NCBI RefSeq assembly: GCF_042663885.1
Contig: NZ_JBHSXV010000001.1
Length of the DNA stretch: 64,000 nucleotides
DNA from: Aquipuribacter hungaricus
GTDB taxonomy: Bacteria; Actinomycetota; Actinomycetes; Actinomycetales; JBBAYJ01
Strand: one strand, 5' to 3'
The notes beneath the pieces were generated by a model that did no database searches, was not told the origin of the DNA, and saw only the letters and a program-made list of their open reading frames with translations. This document shows positions 12,156-20,504 of the stretch, one piece after another. How positions within the stretch are numbered: position 1 is the stretch's first letter; each line of letters opens with the position of its first letter. The position numbers and the translations under genes were made by a program.

Positions 12156-14021
12156 TCACCGGCCCCGCCGCACCCCGGGCTCCCGGCGCTGCGACGGGGC
12201 GGGAGTCCGGCCGGCTGCGGTGAGGTCGATGTCCGGGGCCTCCGCCCGCGCGAGGGCCAGCGCCTCCGGGGTGCCCGGTCGCCCGAGCAGGAACCCCTGC
12301 GCCTGGTCGCAGCCCATCGCGCGCAGGGCGACCACCTGCTCGGGGGTCTCCAGCCCTTCGGCCACGACGACGAGGCCGAGGGCGTGGGCGAGGTGGACGC
12401 AGCCGGCGACGATGGCGTGGTCGGCGGGGTCGGTGTGCATGCCGGACACGAACGACCGGTCGATCTTCAGCTCGTCGACGGGGAACTGCTTGAGGTACGT
12501 GAGGCTGGAGTAGCCGGTGCCGAAGTCGTCCACCGCGAGCAGGACCCCGAGCGCCTTGAGTTCGCGCAGGGCCCGCAGCGCGGCACCCGGGCGGTGCATG
12601 AGGGCGGTCTCGGTGATCTCGAGCACGAGCCGCGACGGCGCCAGGCCGGTGCGCTCCAGCACCTCGGTGACCCGGGCCACCAGGTCGTCGTCGGCGAGCT
12701 GCCGGGTGGACAGGTTGACCGACACCTGCAGCCCGGCGAGCCGGCCGCCGGGCTCGCGGTCCCAGGCGACGGCCTGCGTGGCGGCCTCCGCCAGCACCCA
12801 GGCACCCAGCTCGCGGATGACGCCGGAGGTCTCGGCGGCGTCGACGAACGCCGCCGGCGACAGCAGGCCGCGCCCGGGGTGCTCCCAGCGCACGAGCGCC
12901 TCGACCCCGGTGACGTCGCCGCTGCGCAGGTGCACGCGCGGCTGGTAGTGCACCCGCAGCTGGCCCTCGCGCAGGGCGGCCCGCAGCTGCTCGAGCACCG
13001 CGAGGCGGTCCTGCGAGGGGTCGGGGCTGCCGGGGCGGTGGACCTCGGCCCGCCCGCCGCCGAGCTGCTTGGCCCGGTACATCGCCGTGTCGGCCCGTCG
13101 GAGCAGCCGGTCCGCCGTCACCTCGACGTCCTCCGGGGCCACCACGGGCGGGTGGGGCTGCGCGACGCCGACGCTCGCCTCGACCATGACCTCGACGCCC
13201 TGCAGCGCCACCGGCTGCGCGAGCACCCGGAGCAGCTCGGCCGCGAGGTCCTCGGCCTCCTCCGGCCCCGCCGGGCGGACGACGACGAACTCGTCGCCGG
13301 CGAACCGGGCGACCGCGGCACCGGGGCCGGCCACCGCGCGCAGCCGGTCGGCGACCTCGCAGAGCAGCTGGTCCCCGCTGCCGTGGCCGAGGTCGTCGTT
13401 GACGGTCTTGAAGCCGTCGAGGTCGACGAAGAGCACCGTCGTCAGGCCCCGGCCCGCCGGGGGCGGTTCCCGCAGGCCCGCCTGGAGCGCGTCGACCAGC
13501 CCGGCGCGGTTGAGCAGGCCGGTCAGCCCGTCGTGGTGCACCAGGGCGCGCAGACCCTGCTGGGCGCTGCTCAGCCGCGCCTCGGAGTCCTGCGCCTCCC
13601 GCCGGGCGGCCACCAGGTCGAGCTCGTAGCGGCGCCGCTCCTGGGCGTCCACGAGGACGACGTGGACGGCGTGGTCGCTGCCGCCGCCGGCGACCCGGGT
13701 GGCGCTCAGCAGGGTCGCTCGCCGCTGCCCCGCGGCACCGAGCAGCTGCACGGACGCCTCGCTGACGCGCCCGGTCAGGTCGAGCTGGGGCAGGTGGTGC
13801 GTGCTCCAGAGGACGCGGTCGCCGACCGGGAGCAGCGAGACGAACCGGCGCCCGACGAGGTCCTCTCGCGCCGCACCCGTCCACGCCAGGACGGTGGCGT
13901 TGACCGCGGCGACCCGGCCGTGCGCGTCGAGCAGGAGGTTGCCGCTGGGGGCCCCCTCCCAGAGCGACCGGAAGTCCGGCAGCGCCCCGCCGGGTCCCGC
14001 CCCGCCGGCCGGCCCGGTCAC
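12156..14021 (-). CDS. PAS-GGDEF-EAL bifunctional c-di-GMP protein, partner of an RsbQ-like hydrolase
   Basis: A 621-residue soluble protein: PAS (about residues 12-120), short coiled coil (about 125-160), GGDEF (about 160-330) and EAL (about 345-590). The cyclase signature is AGDEF at 241-245, a variant compatible with activity in some cyclases; no RxxD I-site precedes it. The EAL domain looks complete: EAL at 374-376, SVNLS, LEITE, DDFGTG, LKIDRSF, AEGLET and QGF. The GTG start at 14021 overlaps the stop of the upstream hydrolase as GTGA, so the two are translationally coupled. The PAS domain contains a segment of the form GDRVLWSTHHLPQL, resembling the PAS type that accompanies RsbQ-family hydrolases. 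Inference: the hydrolase product or state controls c-di-GMP turnover through this PAS domain. Confidence 0.88.
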   Translation of the reverse strand: MTGPAGGAGPGGALPDFRSLWEGAPSGNLLLDAHGRVAAVNATVLAWTGAAREDLVGRRFVSLLPVGDRVLWSTHHLPQLDLTGRVSEASVQLLGAAGQRRATLLSATRVAGGGSDHAVHVVLVDAQERRRYELDLVAARREAQDSEARLSSAQQGLRALVHHDGLTGLLNRAGLVDALQAGLREPPPAGRGLTTVLFVDLDGFKTVNDDLGHGSGDQLLCEVADRLRAVAGPGAAVARFAGDEFVVVRPAGPEEAEDLAAELLRVLAQPVALQGVEVMVEASVGVAQPHPPVVAPEDVEVTADRLLRRADTAMYRAKQLGGGRAEVHRPGSPDPSQDRLAVLEQLRAALREGQLRVHYQPRVHLRSGDVTGVEALVRWEHPGRGLLSPAAFVDAAETSGVIRELGAWVLAEAATQAVAWDREPGGRLAGLQVSVNLSTRQLADDDLVARVTEVLERTGLAPSRLVLEITETALMHRPGAALRALRELKALGVLLAVDDFGTGYSSLTYLKQFPVDELKIDRSFVSGMHTDPADHAIVAGCVHLAHALGLVVVAEGLETPEQVVALRAMGCDQAQGFLLGRPGTPEALALARAEAPDIDLTAAGRTPAPSQRREPGVRRGR

Positions 14022-14857
14022 CCGGCGGCGAGCAGGTGCCTGCGCACGGCCCTGGCGGTCTCCACCGGGGCGCTGACGTGCGGGCAGTGCCCCACCGCCT
14101 CCAGCTCGACCAGGGTGGACGAGGCGAACCGCTCGTGGACGTACGGTCCGACGGACTCGGGGACCATCGCGTCCTGGCGCGACTGCAGCAGGACGACCGG
14201 GGTGCGCACCTCGCCGAGCAGGGGGCGGTAGTCGGTCGCGAACATCGTGCGGATGAGCTGGCGCGAGATGTCCGGGTCGGCGCGGCAGAAGGCTTCCGCC
14301 AGCTGCTCGCCGAGCTCCGGCCGGTCGGGGTTCCCCATGAACACCGGCGCCATGGCGTGCGCCCAGGCGAAGTAGTTGGTGTCCAGCGCCTGCGAGATCT
14401 CCGCGAGGTCCCCGGGCGCGAAGCCGCCCTCGTAGCCGTCGACCGGGTCGTCGAGCAGGTACGGCGTGGTGGCGAGCAGGAACAGCTGCCGGAAGCGCTG
14501 CGGCTGCCGCAGGGCAGCCAGCACCGCCACCATCGTGCTCACGCTGTGGGCGACGACGGTGACGTCCTGCAGGTCCTGCTCCTCGCAGATGGCGAGCAGG
14601 TCGTCGGCGTAGCCGTCGAGGCCGGCGTACCGCTCGGGGTCGTAGGCGGAGGTGTCCGACCGGCCGGCCCCCATGACGTCGTACATGACGACCCGGTGGT
14701 CCTGGCGCAGCAGCGGGACGACGTCGCGCCACATCCCTTGGTCGCAGGCGAAGCCGTGCGCGAGCAGCAGCACCGGCGCGTCGTCCGGACCGGTGCTCGT
14801 CACGTGGAAGCGCGCGGCGACCGGCCCGGCCAGCTGCCGCACCCCGTCCTGGACCAT
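14018..14857 (-). CDS. RsbQ-like alpha/beta hydrolase
   Basis: A 279-residue alpha/beta hydrolase close to Bacillus subtilis RsbQ, the energy-stress activator that works with the PAS protein RsbP. Shared hallmarks are HGFACDQGMW, GAGRSDTSAYDPERYAGLDGYA, AHSVS, and GHCPHVSAPVET near the end. The triad is S105, D229 and H257; spacings of 124 and 28 residues nearly equal those of RsbQ (S96, D219, H247). Plant karrikin and strigolactone receptors share this fold. It has no signal peptide. Its stop overlaps the start of a PAS-GGDEF-EAL gene, so it probably feeds a small-molecule signal to that PAS domain. The natural substrate is unknown. Confidence 0.9.
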   Translation of the reverse strand: MVQDGVRQLAGPVAARFHVTSTGPDDAPVLLLAHGFACDQGMWRDVVPLLRQDHRVVMYDVMGAGRSDTSAYDPERYAGLDGYADDLLAICEEQDLQDVTVVAHSVSTMVAVLAALRQPQRFRQLFLLATTPYLLDDPVDGYEGGFAPGDLAEISQALDTNYFAWAHAMAPVFMGNPDRPELGEQLAEAFCRADPDISRQLIRTMFATDYRPLLGEVRTPVVLLQSRQDAMVPESVGPYVHERFASSTLVELEAVGHCPHVSAPVETARAVRRHLLAAG

Positions 14858-14941
14858 CGCGAGCCCCCCGTCGCCTCACCGTCACGTGTGGTCGTGAAGC
14901 GTCGCGCGCTGTCATCCCCAGGTCAACACCACGCGGGCGCG

Positions 14942-14978
14942 GGACGGGGGCGATGCCTGTCAGGCACCGCCCCCGTCC
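14942..14978 (-). terminator. Hairpin terminator of the ABC exporter operon
   Basis: An 11-base outer stem (14942-14952 with 14968-14978) encloses a six-base inner stem TGCCTG/CAGGCA, making one long nearly perfect hairpin 16 bases past the stop of the exporter permease gene on the minus strand. It also lies 85 bases upstream of the RsbQ-like gene and insulates it from read-through. Confidence 0.8.
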
Positions 14979-14993
14979 GTCACACCGGGCGGC

Positions 14994-17501
14994 TCACTCG
15001 GTCGTGATCGCCCGCAGCACGTCGATGCGGGTGGCGCGCCAGGCCGGCAGGAGCGCGGCGACGACCCCCACCACGGCGGAGCCGACGAGCACGACGAGCA
15101 CCGTCTCCCACGGCACGGAGAGCACGGACAGACCGTCGTCCTGCAGCGCCTGCTGCAGCGCGATGCCGAAGGCCAGGCCGAGCACCACGCCGAGCATCGC
15201 GCCGAACACCGTGGTGGCGACCGACTCGACGGTGACCACGCGGCGCAGCTGGCCGCGGGTGAGGCCGATCGCCCGCAGCAGCCCGATCTCGCGGGTCCGC
15301 TCGACGACCGACAGCGCGAGGGTGTTGACCACGCCGAGGGTGGCGATGACCAGCGACAGCCCGAGCAGGGCGTACAGCAGGCCGAGCACCGTGTTGATCT
15401 GCTCGGTCTGCGAGGACGTGAACTCCTCGGAGTCCAGCACCGACAGCGTGAGGTACTCCGCCGCCACGTCCGTGACGTCGGCGCGCACCGCGGCGAGGTC
15501 CGCGTCGTCGGCGACGTCGACGAGCAGCAGCTGCAGACCCTGCCCCTGTCCGGCGAGCGCGGCGGTCGAGGCGTCGTAGACGTCCTGGGACACGACGACG
15601 TCGCCGGCGAGGATCTGGCTGTCCTCGAACACCGCGAGCACCTCGCGGCCGGCCGCCGCGCCGGTGGCCACCTGGACCTCGACGGTGTCGCCGACCGCCA
15701 CGTCCCACGCCTCGGTGTCGGACTCCGACAGCCACACCCCGTCGCCCAGCTCCTCCAGCGAGCCGTCGACCACGGTGACGTCGACGAGACCGGGCAGGGT
15801 CCCGGGGTCGACGGCCAGCACGTTGCCGTCCTCGCCGTCCACGGTGCCGGGCGTGGACGGCAGCGGGAGCACGGCCTCGACCCCGTCGATGCCGGCGACC
15901 TGCTGCGTGATGGTCAGGGGGACCGTCGGGGCGCCGCCGTCGCTGATGACGAGGTCGCCGAGGAACTCGTCCTCGACGATGTCCGCGACGCTGGAGGAGG
16001 CGGACGACGCGAGCACCGACACGGCGCCGACCAGCGCCAGTCCGACCATGAGGGCGCTCGCGGTGGCCGCGGTGCGGCGGGGGTTGCGCAGGCCGTTGCG
16101 CTGGGCGAGCCGGCCGACCGGCCCGCGGGCGAACGGCGCGGTGAGCAGCCACACGACGGGCTTGGAGACCGCGGGGCTGGCGACGGCGACACCGAGGAAC
16201 ACCGCGAGCACGCCCGTCCCGAGCACGGCGAGCGGCTGCTCGGTGACGGTGTCGGTGAGCACGAGCGCCATGGCCGCGGCGCCGACCGCCGCCAGGGCGA
16301 GCCCGGCGAGGGCCCGGGCGCGGACCGCGGACCGGGGCAGGGCCTGGTCGTCGCGCATGGCGGCGACCGGGGCGACGGACGAGGCGCGGCGGGCGGGCAG
16401 CACCGCGGCGAGCGCGGTGACGACCACCCCGACGAGCAGCGTCGCCACCACGGTCCGGGCGTTGACCGGCAGACCGGCGAGGTCCAGGCCGAACAGCGTG
16501 CTGATGAGCTGCTGGAGCCCGGCCGCCAGGGCGATCCCGATGCCGAGGCCGGCCACCGAGCCGACCAGGCCGACGAGCAGGGACTCGCCGAGCACCGACA
16601 GCGTCACCTGGTTGCGGGAGGCGCCGACGGCGCGGAGCAGAGCGAGCTCCCGGGTCCGCTGGGCGACGAGCATGGAGAAGGTGTTGAAGATGATGAAGGC
16701 GCCGACGAACAGCGCGACGCCGGCGAAGACGAGCAGGAACGCGGTGACGAACCCGAGCGCCTCCGACAGCGCGTCCTGGGTCTCGTCGGCCTGGGCCTGA
16801 CCGGTGACGGCCTCGGCGCCCCCCGGCACGAGCGGCGCCACGGCGTCGACGACCTCCTGCTGCGAGGTCCCGTCCTCGCCCGTGACCGTGAAGGACTGCA
16901 CCTGCCCGGTGGGCGCGAACTGCTGGCGCGCGAGCTCGGGCTCCAGGAGCACGATCGCGGCGCCGGCGGTCGGGGTGTCGTTCGTGGCCTCGCCGACCAG
17001 GGTGACGTCGACCGGCGTGCCGTTGACGACGACGACCGTCTCGTCGCCCAGGGCCAGGCCCGAGCGCTCCAGGGTCGTCGACTCCACGACCAGCTCGTCG
17101 GCGGCCTCGGGCGCGCGCCCGTCGACCAGGCGCACCGAGGGGTCGTCGGGGTCCCACGCGAAGCCGAACGCCGGGGCGCCGCCGGAGCGGACGGCGGTGC
17201 CGTCCGCGCCCTGCATGACGGCGTTGCCCTGCAGCGCCGGGATGGCGCGCTCGACGCCGTCGGCCTGCTCGAGCTCGTCGGCGAGCGCCAGGTTGAGCCC
17301 GCCCAGCTCGGTGTCCTCGGTGAGGCGGACCACGGCGTCGGTGGAGTCCGACGTGGCGAAGATGGCGGAGAACGTCTCGTCGATGGAGTCGGTGAGCACG
17401 AACGAGCCGGCGACGAAGGCGGTGCCGAGCATGACCGCCAGGCCGGTGAGAAGGAGCCGCACCAGGTGCCCGCGCACGTTGGCCAGGGTGACCCTGAGCA
17501 T
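14994..17501 (-). CDS. ABC transporter permease, two-module FtsX/MacB type
   Basis: An 835-residue membrane protein with two FtsX-like modules. An N-terminal helix (LVRLLLTGLAVMLGTAFVAGSFVL) is followed by a large extracytoplasmic domain, a cluster of three or more helices with the FtsX segment LVAQRTRELALLRAVGASRNQV, a second extracytoplasmic domain, and a final helix set with VVERTREIGLLRAIGLTRGQL. These proteins move lipoproteins, drugs, antimicrobial peptides or lipids, or act as mechanotransmitters. The ATG overlaps the stop of the ATPase gene (ATGA). The exported substrate is not predictable. Confidence 0.9.
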   Translation of the reverse strand: MLRVTLANVRGHLVRLLLTGLAVMLGTAFVAGSFVLTDSIDETFSAIFATSDSTDAVVRLTEDTELGGLNLALADELEQADGVERAIPALQGNAVMQGADGTAVRSGGAPAFGFAWDPDDPSVRLVDGRAPEAADELVVESTTLERSGLALGDETVVVVNGTPVDVTLVGEATNDTPTAGAAIVLLEPELARQQFAPTGQVQSFTVTGEDGTSQQEVVDAVAPLVPGGAEAVTGQAQADETQDALSEALGFVTAFLLVFAGVALFVGAFIIFNTFSMLVAQRTRELALLRAVGASRNQVTLSVLGESLLVGLVGSVAGLGIGIALAAGLQQLISTLFGLDLAGLPVNARTVVATLLVGVVVTALAAVLPARRASSVAPVAAMRDDQALPRSAVRARALAGLALAAVGAAAMALVLTDTVTEQPLAVLGTGVLAVFLGVAVASPAVSKPVVWLLTAPFARGPVGRLAQRNGLRNPRRTAATASALMVGLALVGAVSVLASSASSSVADIVEDEFLGDLVISDGGAPTVPLTITQQVAGIDGVEAVLPLPSTPGTVDGEDGNVLAVDPGTLPGLVDVTVVDGSLEELGDGVWLSESDTEAWDVAVGDTVEVQVATGAAAGREVLAVFEDSQILAGDVVVSQDVYDASTAALAGQGQGLQLLLVDVADDADLAAVRADVTDVAAEYLTLSVLDSEEFTSSQTEQINTVLGLLYALLGLSLVIATLGVVNTLALSVVERTREIGLLRAIGLTRGQLRRVVTVESVATTVFGAMLGVVLGLAFGIALQQALQDDGLSVLSVPWETVLVVLVGSAVVGVVAALLPAWRATRIDVLRAITTE

Positions 17502-18373
17502 CAGAGGTCGCCCATGGTCTTCATCCGGTCCAGGACGGACTCGGCGGTGGGGCGGCGCATCTCGTCGACGAACGACCCGTCGGCCATGAAGACGACGCGG
17601 TCGGCGTAGGCGGCGGCGGACGGCTCGTGGGTGACCATGACGATGCTCTGGCCGAACTCGTCGACGCTGCGGCGCAGGAACCCCAGCACCTCCGCGGACG
17701 AGCGGGAGTCGAGGTTGCCGGTGGGCTCGTCGGCGAACACGATCGCGGGCCGGCCCACCAGCGCGCGGGCGGAGGCGACCCGCTGCTGCTGGCCGCCGGA
17801 CAGCTCGTTGGGGCGGTGGCTGAGCCGGGGGCCGAGCCCGAGGATGCCGACCACCGTGTCGTACCAGTCCTTGTCGACCTTCCGCCCGGCGATGTCCATC
17901 GGCAGCGTGATGTTCTCGGCGGCGCTCAGGGTCGGGACGAGGTTGAACGACTGGAAGACGAAGCCGATGCGGTCGCGCCGCAGCCGGGTGAGCGCCTTGT
18001 CGCCGAGCGTCGAGACGTCGACGCCGTCCACGACGACCTGGCCGGAGGTGGGGGTGTCCAGGGCGGCCATGCAGTGCATGAGCGTGGACTTGCCCGAGCC
18101 GGACGGCCCCATGATCGCCGTGAACTCCCCGCGCGCGAAGTCGATGTCGACCCCGGCGAGGGCGTGCACGGCGGCCTCGCCGCGGCCGTAGACCTTGGTC
18201 AGGCCGCGGGCGGTGGCGACGGCGTCACGGAGGTGGCGTCCGGAGTCAGGGCTCATGCGGCCATCGTCCTGGACGACCGTCGCCGTGCGGGCACCGGTCA
18301 CGGCGTGCGGGCCGCCGGGACCGGTGGGCTGGGCGGGAGGCTGGTGGAGGGCGCTGCGCGTGGTCTCGCTCAC
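17501..18373 (-). CDS. ABC transporter ATPase, MacB/LolD type
   Basis: A 290-residue ATPase partner of the FtsX-type permease. Walker A is GPSGSGKS, the signature is LSGGQQQR and Walker B is IVFADEPTGNLD; the FQSFNLVPTLSAAENI stretch is typical of the MacB/LolD group. I chose the GTG at 18373 because codon usage becomes regular from there. An ATG at 18256 with an agga site about ten bases upstream is an alternative that removes a 39-residue Pro/Gly-rich tail. The frame is open to 18490, but that extension has atypical third positions. Confidence 0.88.
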   Translation of the reverse strand: MSETTRSALHQPPAQPTGPGGPHAVTGARTATVVQDDGRMSPDSGRHLRDAVATARGLTKVYGRGEAAVHALAGVDIDFARGEFTAIMGPSGSGKSTLMHCMAALDTPTSGQVVVDGVDVSTLGDKALTRLRRDRIGFVFQSFNLVPTLSAAENITLPMDIAGRKVDKDWYDTVVGILGLGPRLSHRPNELSGGQQQRVASARALVGRPAIVFADEPTGNLDSRSSAEVLGFLRRSVDEFGQSIVMVTHEPSAAAYADRVVFMADGSFVDEMRRPTAESVLDRMKTMGDL

Positions 18374-18451
18374 GGGGATGTCCGTCTCTGCAGGGGGACC
18401 CCGGGGCGTCCGGGGGGAGGGCACCAGCGAAGCGGGCGGCGGGGGCGCCGG

Positions 18452-18457
18452 ACCATA
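18452..18457 (-). promoter_or_regulatory. Possible -10 box of the ABC exporter operon
   Basis: On the minus strand TATGGT lies about 80 bases upstream of the chosen GTG. It is the most -10-like hexamer in the 214-base gap between the exporter operon and the RecB-like gene; no matching -35 box is visible. Nothing else recognisable lies in this gap. Confidence 0.3.
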
Positions 18458-18587
18458 GGGGTTCCCCCCGGTCCTGGCGCCGGGCGGCACCAGGGAGCAC
18501 CCTGACGCCGACCCCGGGTCCCGGGCTGCGCGCCGTCCCGGCCGTCGTCCTGCCGGCCGTCCGGGGGGACCGGTGAGCGGCGTCCTG

Positions 18588-19592
18588 TCAGCCCTCGTCG
18601 TCGCCGGGGAGGTCGGGCTGCACCGGCCGCATGACCCGGTCGAGCGCGTCCTCCGGCAGCGGGGGAGGGGTCCCGCCGGTCGTGGGGCAGAGCGCGGCGT
18701 GGTCGCACCACCGGCACACCCGCCCGGGGTTGGGCCGCCAGTCCCCGGTCTCCGCTGCCGTGCGGATCGCCCGCCACAGCTGCAGCAGGGTGCGCTCGAA
18801 GGCGAGCAGCTGCGCCTCGTCGACGTCCAGCGGCAGGGTCTGGCCCTGGCCGCCCACGTAGACCAGCTGCACCCGGGAGGGGACCCGGCCGCGGGTGCGC
18901 CACAGCAGCAGCGCGTAGAACTTCATCTGGAACAGGGCGCGCTGCTCGAACGCCTCGCTCGGCGCCCGCCCCGTCTTGTAGTCCACGATCCGGATCCGCC
19001 CGTCCGGCGCGACGTCGACCCGGTCGACGATGCCGCGCAGCACCAGCTCCTCGCTCACCTGGTGCTCCACGAACACCTCGCGCCCGTCGGGCTCGAGCCG
19101 GGTCGGGTCCTCCAGCTCGAACCAGCGGCCCACCAGCCGCTCGGCCTCGGCCAGCCACCGGGCCTCGTCCTCGCCCTGCGGGGTGGCGGCGACCGGTGCG
19201 GGGACGGTGTCCGGTCCGTCGGGTGCAGCGGCTGCCGAGGGCACCGCGTCCTGCGCGACGACACCCCCGGGGGCGTCAGGGGCAGCAGGAGCGGCGAACA
19301 GGGAAGCCACCTCTGGCCGGGCGGCGACCACCTCCGCCAGGGCCGGCGCGAGCAGCGAGCGCGCGTGCTCCAGCGTGCGCCGCTCCGCCGGCACGTCGAA
19401 GAGCTGCTCCAGGGCGCGGTGGACCACCGTGCCCCGCACCGCGGCCGACGACGGCTGCTGCGGGAGCCGGTCGACCTGGCGGAACCGGTACATGAGCGGG
19501 CAGAGCTTGAAGTCCGCCGCGCGCGTCGGCGACAGGCTGCCCTGGCGCACCACGGGGGCCGCCAGGGGGACTGCGGTGGTCGTCCCGGTCAT
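18588..19592 (-). CDS. RecB/Cas4-family PD-(D/E)XK nuclease with probable Fe-S cluster
   Basis: A 334-residue stand-alone RecB-type nuclease. The N-terminal motif SPTRAADFKLCPLMYRFRQV supplies the first cysteine. The nuclease core has GTVVHRALE, then GIVDRVDVAPDGRIRIVDYKTGRAP with the catalytic Asp and the DYK lysine. CRWCDHAALC gives the last three cysteines in a C-x2-C-x5-C pattern, as in the 4Fe-4S clusters of AddB and Cas4. A low-complexity Ala/Pro insert sits around residues 85-125. No helicase or CRISPR gene is nearby; the same gene precedes trmI and the proteasome locus in many actinomycetes. The ATG is directly preceded by a leaderless-type promoter. Confidence 0.85.
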   Translation of the reverse strand: MTGTTTAVPLAAPVVRQGSLSPTRAADFKLCPLMYRFRQVDRLPQQPSSAAVRGTVVHRALEQLFDVPAERRTLEHARSLLAPALAEVVAARPEVASLFAAPAAPDAPGGVVAQDAVPSAAAAPDGPDTVPAPVAATPQGEDEARWLAEAERLVGRWFELEDPTRLEPDGREVFVEHQVSEELVLRGIVDRVDVAPDGRIRIVDYKTGRAPSEAFEQRALFQMKFYALLLWRTRGRVPSRVQLVYVGGQGQTLPLDVDEAQLLAFERTLLQLWRAIRTAAETGDWRPNPGRVCRWCDHAALCPTTGGTPPPLPEDALDRVMRPVQPDLPGDDEG

Positions 19593-19599
19593 GGGGAGC

Positions 19600-19605
19600 A
19601 CGGTA
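19600..19605 (-). promoter_or_regulatory. Leaderless -10 box for the RecB-like nuclease
   Basis: Minus-strand TACCGT ends seven bases before the ATG at 19592 and there is no Shine-Dalgarno sequence, so the transcript should start at or near the A of the start codon. Confidence 0.5.
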
Positions 19606-19746
19606 GGTCGGCCCTGCGACAGAACGTCGGCGGACCGCAGCAGACCCGGCACAGGGCCACCTGGGTGGGCCTGCCCGGCGGAGCCTCGGCGGCCCCAGGG
19701 GCGGTGTGACGATCGACGCCCCGCACACGAACGAGGGGACCGTCGC

Positions 19747-20472
19747 ATGACCCGCACCACCAGCCCGTCCGTCGGAGCACCCGTCGGGACCGTCGTCATG
19801 ACGCTCGCGCTCGTCGGCACCTTCGCGTTGGCGGGTTGCTCCGGGGACGGGGACGTCCAGGTGCCGAGGGCCGAACCTGCTTCCTCGACCAGTCCAGCCG
19901 CCCCCGAGGCGTCCGTCGAGCCCGACAAGGGCGCTACCCCTCCGACAGACCCTCCCGCGACGGAGGCGACGGTCAGCGCAGCCGCCGCCGCCCCGAGCGG
20001 CACGGCCGCGTCCCCGTCCGGGACGGTGCCGGACGGGTGGCAGCTCGTCGACGACGGCAGCGGCCCGGTGTACGCGCTCCCGCCCGGCTTCGCGACCCAG
20101 GCCATGGGTGAGGTGACCGACGGTGTCGGTGTGACCGTCCACGGCCTGCAGGACGGCTCGCTCGTCGTGACGGACTCACGGCTGTCGGGGGCGCAGTTCG
20201 ACGGCGCGCGCCCGGAGGACATCCTGGCGGGCGGCATCGCCGGTGCTGCCGGCGGCGGCGGGCTGACTCCCGAGGACCGCGAGGACTTCACGGTGGACGG
20301 CCGACCGGCCGCCGGGTTCCGGGCCCCAGACCCGACGGGCGGCGGTCGGTACCTGGCGGTCCGGCTCCTCGTCGACGGGGACGCCGTCATCAGCTTCATC
20401 TCCACCCAGGCCGACGAGGAGACTGCTGCGGCTGCGCTCGAGCAGGTCTGGGACACCCTCAGGCTGCCCTGA
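19747..20472 (+). CDS. Hypothetical lipoprotein
   Basis: A 241-residue secreted lipoprotein of unknown function. The signal peptide ends in LAGC with C31 as the lipidation site. A Pro/Ser/Thr/Ala-rich linker (about residues 35-95) leads to a compact C-terminal domain starting near VPDGWQLVDDGSGPVYALPPGF, predicted to be mixed alpha/beta. A good ribosome site (aggggac) precedes the ATG. It is divergent from the RecB-like gene and 32 bases upstream of the site-2 protease. I recognise no named family. Confidence 0.75.
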   Translation: MTRTTSPSVGAPVGTVVMTLALVGTFALAGCSGDGDVQVPRAEPASSTSPAAPEASVEPDKGATPPTDPPATEATVSAAAAAPSGTAASPSGTVPDGWQLVDDGSGPVYALPPGFATQAMGEVTDGVGVTVHGLQDGSLVVTDSRLSGAQFDGARPEDILAGGIAGAAGGGGLTPEDREDFTVDGRPAAGFRAPDPTGGGRYLAVRLLVDGDAVISFISTQADEETAAAALEQVWDTLRLP

Positions 20473-20492
20473 GCCCCCGCAGGCACCCCACG

Positions 20493-20498
20493 TACCCT
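20493..20498 (+). promoter_or_regulatory. Leaderless -10 box for the site-2 protease
   Basis: TACCCT ends six bases before the GTG at 20505. No ribosome-binding sequence lies in the interval. Confidence 0.5.
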
Positions 20499-20504
20499 CA
20501 CCAG

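Noticed and set aside
14022..14915. N-terminal extension of the PAS-GGDEF-EAL gene in the same frame
   Set aside because: It overlaps the RsbQ-like gene in another frame, which has clear conserved motifs; GTG at 14021 is the sensible start.
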